Program-made: the position numbers and the translations under genes
Source: Leptospira montravelensis
GTDB lineage: Bacteria; Spirochaetota; Leptospiria; Leptospirales; Leptospiraceae
NCBI RefSeq assembly: GCF_004770045.1
Contig: NZ_RQFO01000016.1
Location: forward strand, 211,501 to 275,500
Direction: 5' to 3'
Length of the DNA stretch: 64,000 bases
The notes under the pieces: model-generated
What the model was told of the DNA's origin: nothing
Seen by the model: only the letters and a program-made list of their open reading frames with translations
The model's database searches: none
Shown: piece by piece, positions 34,215 through 42,919 of the stretch
Position numbering within the stretch: the stretch's first letter is position 1
How the letters are laid out: the number at the start of each line of letters is the position of its first letter

Positions 34215-36287
34215 ATGAAAAAGTTCCTTTTTGTTGTTATATTACTACACTTCAGTTGTCTTTCCGAGGAAAGGAATGTAAAAGCGGAAGCACAAAAAGG
34301 GTTTTTAGATCTTAGCAAACATTCCTTTGTTAGCGAACCATTCGTATCATTAAATGGAGAATGGAAGTTCTTTTGGAATACCGCACCTTCACAAATTAAA
34401 GAAACAGATTCCGATTTATTTCTTAACCTCCCTAAACATTGGAATGGATTCCCAATGAATTATGGCTCTCTGGGTGGTTTTGGTCATGCCAGCTTCAGAA
34501 TCAAACTAAAGTTAAATGACAATCTTCAAGAAACAATGGCTTTAACTGTCCCTGAACAGGACACTTCTTACGCTATTTATGTTAATGGTAAATACTTAGG
34601 TGGAGCTGGAAAACCAGGCCCAAATCTAAACGAATACATTCCCGAAGTGAAATCCACTATCGTTGTATTACCTCAAACTTCAGAAATCACCATCGACCTT
34701 TACATCGCCAATTATGTACATAGGAAAGGAGGAATCTGGAATGATGTTGTAATTTCTTCATACAATAAAGCAGAAAGTCGACTCACCAAACGAAAGATCA
34801 ACGAAACCATGTTGTCTTCAGTCTTTTCCTTTGTGGGAATTTTCTTTTTTGTAATGTATTTCTACAATCGAGATGGAAAACATACTATAGGAATCTTTTT
34901 ATTCTCAACTGCCGTGCTTTTGAGAACCATATCGACTGGGGAAAGAATTTTAATTGAATTTGTGGATGTTCCTTATTGGGTTCTACTACGATTAGAATAT
35001 CTTTCTTGGTACTGGTCTGCACCGTTACTTTATCATTATTTTTATACGATATTTCCAGAAGACTTCTCCAAAAAAATGGGAACCTTCTTTTACACCCTTT
35101 CTTCCATCTTAACGATTGGTCTTTTGTTACCCCCAATTTATTTTACAGAAACTGCTTCTATTTATCCGATTGCATTTGTAGCCAACGGTATTATTATTTT
35201 CGTTTACTTGATTCGTGCATACATGAAAAAACGAATGGAATCAAAACCTTTATTATTCGGAATGTTATTAGTTTTGATTGCTGCTACTAACGATGTTTTA
35301 CATGCAGAGTCTTACATTCGTACTACCTACGTCGCCCCTGCAAGTGTCGTAATATTTGTTTTTTTGCAAGTCATTACTTTTGGACGAATGGTTCGCCAAA
35401 CCATGACAAAAACATTGGAATTTGCGCAGGAGCAAAAACAACTCAGCAGTTCTTTCAGTCGTTTTGTTCCCACAGAATTTTTATATCACCTAGGAAAATC
35501 TGACATACGTTATGTGGACTTAGGAGACCAAGTACAGAAGCGAATGACCATATTATTTGCTGATATCAGGTCTTTTACGGAATTTTCAGAAACTCTGACA
35601 CCAAAAGAAAACTTTGATTTTTTAAATAGTTATCTGCAACGTGTAGGTCCTATCATTCGACACAATAATGGATTTATAGATAAATTTATTGGTGATGCAG
35701 TAATGGCGCTATTTCCCTATGATATCAATGATGCCGTAAAAGCGGCTGTTGAAATGCAAGATGCCATTCGTATTTACAATGGTCATCGTGCAAACTGTGG
35801 ATACATACCCATCGAAGTAGGAATTGGAATCCATACCGGAAACCTCACCTTGGGTATATTAGGTGAACATAAAAGAATGGAAGGAACAGTTATTTCTGAT
35901 GCGGTCAATCTTGCCTCTCGCATTGAAGGAATCACCAAACTTTTCTCTTCTCGCATTGTCATTAGTGCAGATACCTTCATCGAGGCCTCAGAAGGATTGG
36001 GTTATCATTATAGATTACTTGACCGTGTGGCAATCAAAGGCAAAACAGATTCTGTGTTTGTTGTGGAGGTTTTAGATGGCTACGAACCAGAAAAAGCAGC
36101 AAGGCTCATCGCCATTAAAGATGATTACACTTTAGCATTAGATGCATTCCGCCGGGAAGATTTCGAAGAGGCGATTTATGGCTTTTCAAAACTACTGGAT
36201 AAAAACCCTGACGATTCTGTTTCCAGGCTGTTTTTGGATCGTTGTCACGAAGCTAAAGAAAAAACTAAAATGGAACTGGGGAGTTAA
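34215..36287 (+). CDS. 7TMR-DISM adenylate cyclase lipoprotein
   Basis: This is a 690-residue receptor cyclase. It has a lipoprotein signal (Cys15 in LLHFSC), a periplasmic jelly-roll sensor domain (about 25-185; YAIYVNGKYLGGAG), seven membrane helices (about 195-395), a short coiled linker, and a class III cyclase domain (about 440-625). The metal Asp residues (FADIRSF and FIGDAVMALFP), the substrate Lys in DKFIGDA, the Asp in ISDAVN that favours ATP, and the Asn/Arg in NLASRIE are all present, so it should make cAMP. A TPR-like tail (about 635-685) follows. It begins directly after the upstream stop codon. Signal and cAMP target are unknown. Confidence 0.92.
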   Translation: MKKFLFVVILLHFSCLSEERNVKAEAQKGFLDLSKHSFVSEPFVSLNGEWKFFWNTAPSQIKETDSDLFLNLPKHWNGFPMNYGSLGGFGHASFRIKLKLNDNLQETMALTVPEQDTSYAIYVNGKYLGGAGKPGPNLNEYIPEVKSTIVVLPQTSEITIDLYIANYVHRKGGIWNDVVISSYNKAESRLTKRKINETMLSSVFSFVGIFFFVMYFYNRDGKHTIGIFLFSTAVLLRTISTGERILIEFVDVPYWVLLRLEYLSWYWSAPLLYHYFYTIFPEDFSKKMGTFFYTLSSILTIGLLLPPIYFTETASIYPIAFVANGIIIFVYLIRAYMKKRMESKPLLFGMLLVLIAATNDVLHAESYIRTTYVAPASVVIFVFLQVITFGRMVRQTMTKTLEFAQEQKQLSSSFSRFVPTEFLYHLGKSDIRYVDLGDQVQKRMTILFADIRSFTEFSETLTPKENFDFLNSYLQRVGPIIRHNNGFIDKFIGDAVMALFPYDINDAVKAAVEMQDAIRIYNGHRANCGYIPIEVGIGIHTGNLTLGILGEHKRMEGTVISDAVNLASRIEGITKLFSSRIVISADTFIEASEGLGYHYRLLDRVAIKGKTDSVFVVEVLDGYEPEKAARLIAIKDDYTLALDAFRREDFEEAIYGFSKLLDKNPDDSVSRLFLDRCHEAKEKTKMELGS

Positions 36288-37579
36288 ACCCGCCTTTGTT
36301 TCATATAAAAACCAATTCCCAAAACGATGCCAAACCCTAAAACCCCAAGGGCCAAATAAGGTTCAGAAATAAAAACCGAACCACAAGCAACAATCCCTAA
36401 TATAAGTGCAATTACTGGTAAAAAAGGATATAACGGTGCTTTGTAAGGTCTTGGCATCTGAGGTTCTTTCTTTCTCAAAACAAAATAGGATACTAAACTT
36501 AAAAGATACATCCCACAGGCACCTAATGCTGACATGGTGATTAGTTCAGCGGTATCCAAAAAGCACATACAAAATATTCCTAAAACTCCACCACTCAGGA
36601 CTGCATTTTGGGGAACAAGAGATCCAGAACTTAGTTTCGAAAGGTAAGTTGGCAAATAACCTTCTTTTGCCATTGCATAAATCAATCGCGAGTTTCCGAG
36701 AATGATTCCAAATAGAGAAGCTACAAGCCCAAACAACCCAATAAAGGTAAAAATAAAAGGCCAAATTTGTTCCTTGCCATATAACTTTTGTAATACATAA
36801 GATAAAGGATAATCCAACTCGGCAATTTCTTTGGTATCCACAACGGAAGCAGTGAAAACAAAAATGAATCCTGCTAAACAAAGTAAGGTGAAAATTCCCG
36901 CAGTGTATCCAATCGGTATGTCACGAGCAGGATTACGAACTTCTTCGGAAGCCAAGGCAACTCCCTCCACGGCCAAAAAAAACCAAATGGCAAAAGGTAT
37001 AGAAAGGAATACCGATGACCAAGATATAGAACTTACTACAGGTAAACTGGGAATTCGTTCCAAGGAAACATGAGGCCAAAGAAAAACCAAATAATACAAA
37101 AGTCCAAATACAGCTACAATCGTAACGAAAAGTTCAAAACGAGCGGTTTGTTTGATTCCCGTTAGATTGATTAAAAGTAACAAACAAAACATAACCATAC
37201 CTGCACCAAAGGCAGGTATCACTGGGAAAAGAAAATGGATATATCCACCTAATGCAGATGCTATGGCAGGTGGAGCTAATAAAAATTCCACTAATACTAA
37301 ATAACCAGTGACCAGTCCAAACCAATCACCAAGTGCTCTTTTGGCATATGCGGAAGGACCTCCTGATTGAGGGATACTGGCAGCAAGTTCAGTAAAACAA
37401 AGTGCAAATAGTACGTAAAAAGTGGCAATCCAAACAACCGCAAAACTAAATTCCCAAAAACTGGCCCGGGACCACCCAAAGTTCCAGCCAAAATAATCAC
37501 CAGAAATGACAAGACCCACAGCGATGCCCCATAAATGGACAGAATGTAGAACTTTATGCATTTTTTGATCTTCTTTCAT
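36284..37579 (-). CDS. Ethanolamine-permease-like APC transporter
   Basis: This is a 431-residue amino-acid/polyamine/organocation transporter with about 12 membrane helices. The start HLWGIAVGLVISGDYFGWNFGW and SIPQSGGPSAYAKRALGDWFG, plus LVEFLLAPPAIASALGGYIHFLFP, closely follow the ethanolamine permease branch. There is no ethanolamine ammonia-lyase (eutBC) nearby, so the amine may feed phospholipid synthesis, or the substrate may differ. It overlaps the convergent cyclase gene by 4 bases. Confidence 0.85.
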   Translation of the reverse strand: MKEDQKMHKVLHSVHLWGIAVGLVISGDYFGWNFGWSRASFWEFSFAVVWIATFYVLFALCFTELAASIPQSGGPSAYAKRALGDWFGLVTGYLVLVEFLLAPPAIASALGGYIHFLFPVIPAFGAGMVMFCLLLLINLTGIKQTARFELFVTIVAVFGLLYYLVFLWPHVSLERIPSLPVVSSISWSSVFLSIPFAIWFFLAVEGVALASEEVRNPARDIPIGYTAGIFTLLCLAGFIFVFTASVVDTKEIAELDYPLSYVLQKLYGKEQIWPFIFTFIGLFGLVASLFGIILGNSRLIYAMAKEGYLPTYLSKLSSGSLVPQNAVLSGGVLGIFCMCFLDTAELITMSALGACGMYLLSLVSYFVLRKKEPQMPRPYKAPLYPFLPVIALILGIVACGSVFISEPYLALGVLGFGIVLGIGFYMKQRRV

Positions 37580-37844
37580 TTTACCTCTTGGAATGAAATA
37601 CAGTTCAGGCCTAAACCTACAAAAATTGCAAATATAATGCCATTTACAATGAAGGAATTATTTTTTTGACCCATTTTACCACTAGGTTCGTGCGATACCA
37701 ATGGAGGGATGTTTGGTGGTCACCACCTAATGAATCCCTGAATCCTGGTCAATTCCTGGAGTATTTCCCAAAAATGATAAATTCGGTATTGCAAATGATT
37801 CTAATTTTTCATATTATAGGGAAAATACTAGTATAGGCTTGCAT
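37580..37844. other. Divergent intergenic region with a palindrome
   Basis: About 265 bases separate the permease from the secreted protein gene. A palindrome GGTGGT-C-ACCACC (37715-37727) is the only clear structure and could be an operator for either gene. No small gene is convincing. Confidence 0.45.
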
Positions 37845-38666
37845 ATGCGAAACATCAAATTATCTACTATTATCTTTTTAACTTTTTTCTTTTTCCCGTT
37901 AAATGCAGTCCAAACCATCCTTTTAAAACAAGGCAAATCTATCAAAGGAATCGTCACAAACCAAAACGTAGATAGTGTAGAAGTAGACACACAAAACGGA
38001 AAACACATGGTCATTTCCAAAAAGTCAGTTTTGAAAATTATCTACAAAGACATTGCTGAATCAGAAGAAGAAATCATAAGGAAAGAAGAAGAAGAAAAAC
38101 GTAAACTTGAAAAAGAAAAAGCCATAGCTGCCAAACAAGAAGAAATCCGAAAAAGACGGGAAGAGTTATCAAGACAAGAAACAGAAAGAAAAGCTTCAGA
38201 GGGTGGTGGCGAAGTAGCAACTCATAGTCTTCGCGATTCCTTTGTCCTTGGTTCTGTCGCCGATGGAAATATGGTCACCCTTGCCCCTGAATCGGCAAAA
38301 TGCCAACCGTTTAAAGAGTATCCAGAATACTTTTGGCTGTTTGGTGGTCTTCGCTTCAATGAACCAAATTGGAACGAATTACTTCCTAAAGACAGTCGCC
38401 CAGTGCGCATCAAACAAACTTCCACTTGGAAAGACTTAGCGATTACTTTGTTAGGCGGATTTGCAATTACGGTCACTCGCAAAACAATTATAGTTGATGT
38501 TTGTGAAGGCACTGGATTTCGAATGGTGTCTGATTCTGAAATCAGACGAATCAAAGACGAAGCAGTAGAACAAATCAAAACAGAACAAGAACTAAAAGAA
38601 GCAGAAGAAAAATATCAGTTAGAACAGTTAGAAAAAGATTTAGAATCTCTGAAAAAAAGAAAATAG
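37845..38666 (+). CDS. Exported coiled-coil protein of unknown function
   Basis: This is a 273-residue protein with a signal peptide (cleavage after NA, about residue 21), a beta-rich stretch (ILLKQGKSIKGIVTNQNVDSVEVDT) resembling small Leptospira envelope proteins, a very charged helix (about 68-125, E/K/R-rich), a globular part with LAITLLGGFAITVTRKTIIVDV (about 200-225), and a second charged helix at the end. I choose ATG 37845 (AGG 7 bases upstream) over a TTG two codons earlier. It is followed 12 bases later by the first of three lipoproteins. Confidence 0.75.
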   Translation: MRNIKLSTIIFLTFFFFPLNAVQTILLKQGKSIKGIVTNQNVDSVEVDTQNGKHMVISKKSVLKIIYKDIAESEEEIIRKEEEEKRKLEKEKAIAAKQEEIRKRREELSRQETERKASEGGGEVATHSLRDSFVLGSVADGNMVTLAPESAKCQPFKEYPEYFWLFGGLRFNEPNWNELLPKDSRPVRIKQTSTWKDLAITLLGGFAITVTRKTIIVDVCEGTGFRMVSDSEIRRIKDEAVEQIKTEQELKEAEEKYQLEQLEKDLESLKKRK

Positions 38667-38678
38667 AGGAATCAAAAG

Positions 38679-39491
38679 ATGAAACGTATCCGTATAAAAC
38701 CAATTTTACTATGCTTCGTCTTTTTAGTTTCTTTGACGAACTGTTACTTTAATCCTTTTGTATTTGATTTACTCAATCCAGAAAAAACAAAAGACAATTC
38801 TTCTGTATTAGGAATGATTGCAGGTCTTACCAACCAAACAGGGACTGTTCAAATCTCTGGACAACTGAAAAAAGGTGGGGCAGCTTTATCCAATGTTCAA
38901 ATCACATTACAAAATGTTTCTCCTTCTGTAAAAAGCCAAACAAACTCCTCTACAACAAATTCATCGGGAAGATTCTTTTTAGATACACCAACAGGAATTG
39001 TCTCATTACAGTTTTCCGACAGTGGAACGATTGTGAATTTTCAATTGGAAGTTTCAAAAACTTCAGTGACTCTTGTCTCTATTGACAAAACAAATTACCA
39101 AGTTCAGAGTTTTGAAGTTTATGAATTGGGAGTAGAACCACCCGTATACTTTGAACTAATTGCTTCGATGCCTTATGACGGGTTGTACATTGACAAAGAT
39201 AATTTTAGCTCTACGATCGGAAGTGGATCTATGTTTTTGTTTTCGGAAAACTTGGAAGAGCTGGTGGAAGGCACGGAACTTGGTTGGGCCGCGGATAATT
39301 TCATCGTTACTCCAGCGGTGTATTTATTGTATGTAAATGTGTCTACCAACTATGTCCAATTGTCATTGGATAACGCGTCAATCCAACCATCGACAACTTA
39401 CACTGTTACTTTGAATCCTGGAATTAAATCAAAAACGGGGAAATCTTTAAAACAGAGTACTTTCCAATTTAAAGTAGGTATATTAAAATAA
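38679..39491 (+). CDS. Lipoprotein with regulatory-like and Ig-like domains, copy 1
   Basis: This 270-residue lipoprotein has a lipobox ending SLTNC with the mature end CYFNPFVFDLLNPE. An N-terminal part (about 55-145) resembles a carboxypeptidase-regulatory beta-sandwich (QISGQLKKGGAALSNVQITL...SGRFFLDTPTG), and the C-terminal part (about 160-268) resembles an SbsA-type Ig-like domain (TTYTVTLNPGIKSKTGKSL). It is the first of three related genes in tandem. AGAGGAAT precedes the ATG. Confidence 0.8.
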   Translation: MKRIRIKPILLCFVFLVSLTNCYFNPFVFDLLNPEKTKDNSSVLGMIAGLTNQTGTVQISGQLKKGGAALSNVQITLQNVSPSVKSQTNSSTTNSSGRFFLDTPTGIVSLQFSDSGTIVNFQLEVSKTSVTLVSIDKTNYQVQSFEVYELGVEPPVYFELIASMPYDGLYIDKDNFSSTIGSGSMFLFSENLEELVEGTELGWAADNFIVTPAVYLLYVNVSTNYVQLSLDNASIQPSTTYTVTLNPGIKSKTGKSLKQSTFQFKVGILK

Positions 39492-39669
39492 TTTTAGAAT
39501 AGAATCAGGGAACGAAGGGAGGTTTGTAATCCTTAGATTCTCCATTTTAGTAAAGAAATTTCTTGCCATTGCAATGGGATTTCTGTAGGATTAAGGCCCT
39601 GGGCTCTTTCTTCTCAAACGTAGTTTCCTTATTTTAAAACAATCATCCTAACCTTGGGAGCCAATTTTT

Positions 39670-40176
39670 ATGAAGAGAAATGCTAGATTTCCAGTTTCAC
39701 TCTGTCTATTGTGCGTATGGATGTTCCTTGGAAATTGTTACTTCAATCCTGTGGTGCAATTGGTTGTAAACCCAGAAGTAAAAGAAGAAGGTAGTGCTGT
39801 CAGCGCAAGTCTACTAGCAGCCTTGGGATTAGCCCCATCACCCTATTTTTCTTTAGTAAGTTCTATACCAGCAGATGGTGAAGATATTACACCTCCCTTA
39901 ACTACTTACACTTTTACATTTTCAGAAGCAATAGAAAATAACGTTTCAGATCCTATGACTTGGATTAGCGAAAATATAATTTTGACTGAAACAATCAACA
40001 TTTTTCCCGTCGTAACCATTTCAGATAGAAAAATGGAACTTTCCGTTGACCCGGCCTTGGACAATTTACTCACATACACAATTGCATTCGGAGAAGGAAT
40101 CAAAGCAAAAACAGGCAAAACTTTATCTCCCAATACTAAAATCACTTTTACCTGTTCTGGATGTATGCCTCTTTAA
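39670..40176 (+). CDS. Lipoprotein with one Ig-like domain, copy 2
   Basis: This 168-residue lipoprotein begins its mature form CYFNPVVQLVVNPE, almost the same as copy 1, but it goes directly into the Ig-like domain (YFSLVSSIPADGEDITPPLTTYTFTFSEAI ... LTYTIAFGEGIKAKTGKTL); the regulatory-like domain is missing. It ends with CSGC, two further Cys. The upstream gap (178 bases) holds no gene. GGGAG stands 9 bases before the ATG. Confidence 0.78.
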   Translation: MKRNARFPVSLCLLCVWMFLGNCYFNPVVQLVVNPEVKEEGSAVSASLLAALGLAPSPYFSLVSSIPADGEDITPPLTTYTFTFSEAIENNVSDPMTWISENIILTETINIFPVVTISDRKMELSVDPALDNLLTYTIAFGEGIKAKTGKTLSPNTKITFTCSGCMPL

Positions 40177-40192
40177 ATTAAAATCTTTTGCG

Positions 40193-40222
40193 TTGACAGT
40201 ATCATACAACTCGTGTTAGAAT
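40193..40222 (+). promoter_or_regulatory. Putative sigma-70 promoter of lipoprotein copy 3
   Basis: TTGACA (40193-40198), an 18-base spacer and TAGAAT (40217-40222) are close to consensus. The start would be near 40229, about 60 bases before the ATG at 40289. Confidence 0.6.
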
Positions 40223-40288
40223 TTGTCTAATCTACATACACTTTTTCCTTTCAATTTTAAATGTATGGAAATAAAAAATTTTAATTTC

Positions 40289-41118
40289 ATGAAAAAGTTA
40301 AAACAAAAAGTTTCTTTATGTCTCTTTCTTTTTTTTTGGTAAGTACATCTGGCTGCTATTACCATCCACTATGGCAATCTATTTTAAACCCCGCAGAAGA
40401 AAGTTCCGAACAAATCAAACAATTAGGATTGTTATTAGGGGTCTCCTCTTTAGGAACAGATATATATCTTGTTGCTGGACAAATTCGTGATCCTAATGGA
40501 GTTGCCCAAGCAAATTTAGAACTTATAAATAAATCCATTGCAGCAAATAAAAAGAATACATCCCCCTCTTATACAACGGATGTAGGAGGTCGTTTTTATA
40601 TTAGCTTAGGAATAGGCAAACATTCTTTTGATGTATATAAAGAAGGACTATTATACTTTGAACTCGTAATTGAAGTGTTAAGCGCTAATAATGTGCAATT
40701 GGTTAGTGCGCTACAAGGAATGGAAATTACACTTGCGATCATTGAACCAAATCAAATTGGTTCTGAATTTGATTTAGTAGACTCGTTTCCTAAAAACAAT
40801 ACGAATATATACTCAACCATTAATCCTATGCAATTGTACTTTTCAGAAATACCTGAGTTTGTTGCATCTGGATCTACATTTCAAAGTTGGGCATTCGATA
40901 AAATAGTCATAATTCCAAGTATTGGTAGCCCACCGTTTGAGGGAAATATGGTGGTCACCGGAAACAGAATGGACATTCAAATGGCATACAGTTTTGCAAT
41001 GAATACGCCATATACAATTTTCATTACTGGAATTAAATCGGTTTCTGGTAAAACCGTAGCCCCGCGGATGATTCGTTTCTGTTATGAACCTTCCATTCCA
41101 TGCGTTTTTTCTAATTGA
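40289..41118 (+). CDS. Lipoprotein with regulatory-like and Ig-like domains, copy 3 (T9 tract splits the signal peptide)
   Basis: This is the third related lipoprotein: mature CYYHPLWQSILNPAE, regulatory-like domain (VAGQIRDPNGVAQANLELI) and Ig-like domain (TPYTIFITGIKSVSGKTV). As written, the longest frame starts at ATG 40318 with a signal peptide (MSLSFFLVSTSGC) that has no basic residue. The ATG at 40289 opens a textbook lipoprotein signal (MKKLKQKVSL...), but it ends in TAA at 40340, just after nine T bases (40329-40337). With ten T it would read straight into LVSTSGCYYHP. So the gene is either out of phase (slippage) or carries a sequencing error. Translation from 40318 alone would give 266 residues. 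Confidence 0.7.
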
Positions 41119-41174
41119 TTCCTAATTTACTGAAAATAGACTCAGTAGATTTAATCCCACCGGTAGAATTCACA

Positions 41175-42773
41175 ATGCCTTCAAACAAAGCCAATTTTTT
41201 TTTGACAATCCTTCCCTACTTAACCCTCTCTTTCCTATTCTTTTGTTCTCCCACGGGGGAAGGAATCGACCAAAAAGTTGCACAAGTTCCGAACCCCAAA
41301 GAACTTAGAAACAGTTGGGTAGAAGACAGTGCCGGAGTTTTGACAGACACAACTGTCATCGACCAGATGATCAATGCCGAAGAACAAAATTCCGGTTTAG
41401 AAATTGCCGTTGTCACTCTTCCCACCATTGAAAGTTATGTGCCAAAAGACTTTGCCGTCGCTTTATTTAATTATTGGAAAATTGGGAAAAAAGGGAAAGA
41501 CAACGGAATTCTAATTTTACATGTGATCGACCAGCGTCGTGTGGAAATTGAAACTGGATATGGCTTGGAAGGTGACCTTCCTGATGTCACTATCAAACGA
41601 ATTATCGATACCTATACAATCCCAGCATTCAAAGCTGATAATTTTCAAAAAGGTCATGTTGATACAGTTGCAGCCCTAATTCAAAAATTAAACCATCCTG
41701 AGTTGGCGGTAGAGGATTTAGTTTCGAATACAACGACTACCGACTATGTTTCAAATTCCAGTGCCTATCCATCAAATAGTGATACACCAAATGAATCCCA
41801 AAGAACGGATGTATATGATTACCAAGGGAAATCATATGCACAACTAACTGACGATGAAAAACGAATTTTAGAAGATACTGTTGATCGATACAATACCACA
41901 AGTAATTTCTTTTTAAACGATGAAGAATCTAGACTTTTAAACGAAAAATTTTCGGAACAAGAAAGAATTGAAAAAGAAGAATCATTTCGTTATAAACAAT
42001 TTTTTATTTTAGGGTACCTAACGCTCTTTATAATTTTAAATTTACTCCAAAGACTCATTGTTTGGATAACACCTTCCCCCACTGCCAAATACCATATAGT
42101 TCACAAAACCGATTTTGTTTTGTTTTATGGCTTAGTGATTAGTCCTGTCATCATAACGATCACTCTTCTTTCTTTGGTTTTAGAAGATGCACTATTTCCG
42201 GTATCTATCTTTCTAATCATAGGTAGTATTGTCATATTTTTTATATTCTGGGGTGACTTACGAATGCGTAAGCTCATGGGCCGATTACAAACCATTCGCA
42301 ACATCCCCAGAAAATGCGAAAAATGTGGATCTATCATGACCAAACTTTCCGAAGAAGCAGATAACAAACATTTATCGGAAGGACAGGTTTCTGAAGAAAT
42401 TGTCAACTCTATTGATTATGATGTTTGGATTTGTTCTAGTTGCCACTCACACTTCATATATAAATTTCGCAATATAAATCCAGAGTATATATTCAAAGGT
42501 ACCTCTTTTCCTAAAATCAAAGTTTGCCCTGAATGTAAATTTGAAACCTTTGTTTGTAAATCAAGCCGTGTTTTATCAGAAGCAACTTACAGCAGTTCGG
42601 GGAAAGTAGAAGTAAGACGAACTTGCGCCCATTGTAAACATAGTCTTACCGAATACGAAACCATTCCTAAAAAACAAAAAAGTAGTTCTGGTGGTTCTTC
42701 CGGTGGCGGAGGTGGCGGTGGTAGTTTTGGAGGAGGTTCTTCTGGCGGTGGAGGAAGTGGAGGAAGTTACTAA
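41175..42773 (+). CDS. TPM-domain lipoprotein with zinc ribbons and Gly-rich tail
   Basis: This is a 532-residue protein. It has a lipoprotein signal (FLFFC), a TPM domain (about 45-185: VEDSAGVLTDTTVIDQMI, LEIAVVTLPTIES, KGKDNGILILHVIDQRRVEIETGYGLEGDLPD), a linker, two or three membrane helices (about 290-395), two Cys4-like zinc ribbons (CEKCGSIM ... CSSC and CPECKFETF ... CAHC; about 400-510) and a Gly/Ser-only tail of about 27 residues, as in YgcG-type proteins. The start 41175 opens the signal; a TTG upstream would add an unlikely 20 residues. The TPM fold is reported in phosphatases and in photosystem II repair proteins; here the role is unknown. Confidence 0.82.
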   Translation: MPSNKANFFLTILPYLTLSFLFFCSPTGEGIDQKVAQVPNPKELRNSWVEDSAGVLTDTTVIDQMINAEEQNSGLEIAVVTLPTIESYVPKDFAVALFNYWKIGKKGKDNGILILHVIDQRRVEIETGYGLEGDLPDVTIKRIIDTYTIPAFKADNFQKGHVDTVAALIQKLNHPELAVEDLVSNTTTTDYVSNSSAYPSNSDTPNESQRTDVYDYQGKSYAQLTDDEKRILEDTVDRYNTTSNFFLNDEESRLLNEKFSEQERIEKEESFRYKQFFILGYLTLFIILNLLQRLIVWITPSPTAKYHIVHKTDFVLFYGLVISPVIITITLLSLVLEDALFPVSIFLIIGSIVIFFIFWGDLRMRKLMGRLQTIRNIPRKCEKCGSIMTKLSEEADNKHLSEGQVSEEIVNSIDYDVWICSSCHSHFIYKFRNINPEYIFKGTSFPKIKVCPECKFETFVCKSSRVLSEATYSSSGKVEVRRTCAHCKHSLTEYETIPKKQKSSSGGSSGGGGGGGSFGGGSSGGGGSGGSY

Positions 42774-42919
42774 GGGGAAACCAATTCAAACATTCTTTGA
42801 AAACCTGGACAGGCAGAATCTAAATATAGTATTTATCCCTACTTAAAAATTCTTCTTTTCCGGGTCTCTCCTTACACATTCCCCTATTCCAAATTGTTAC
42901 CGATTTAGAAGATGGCTTT

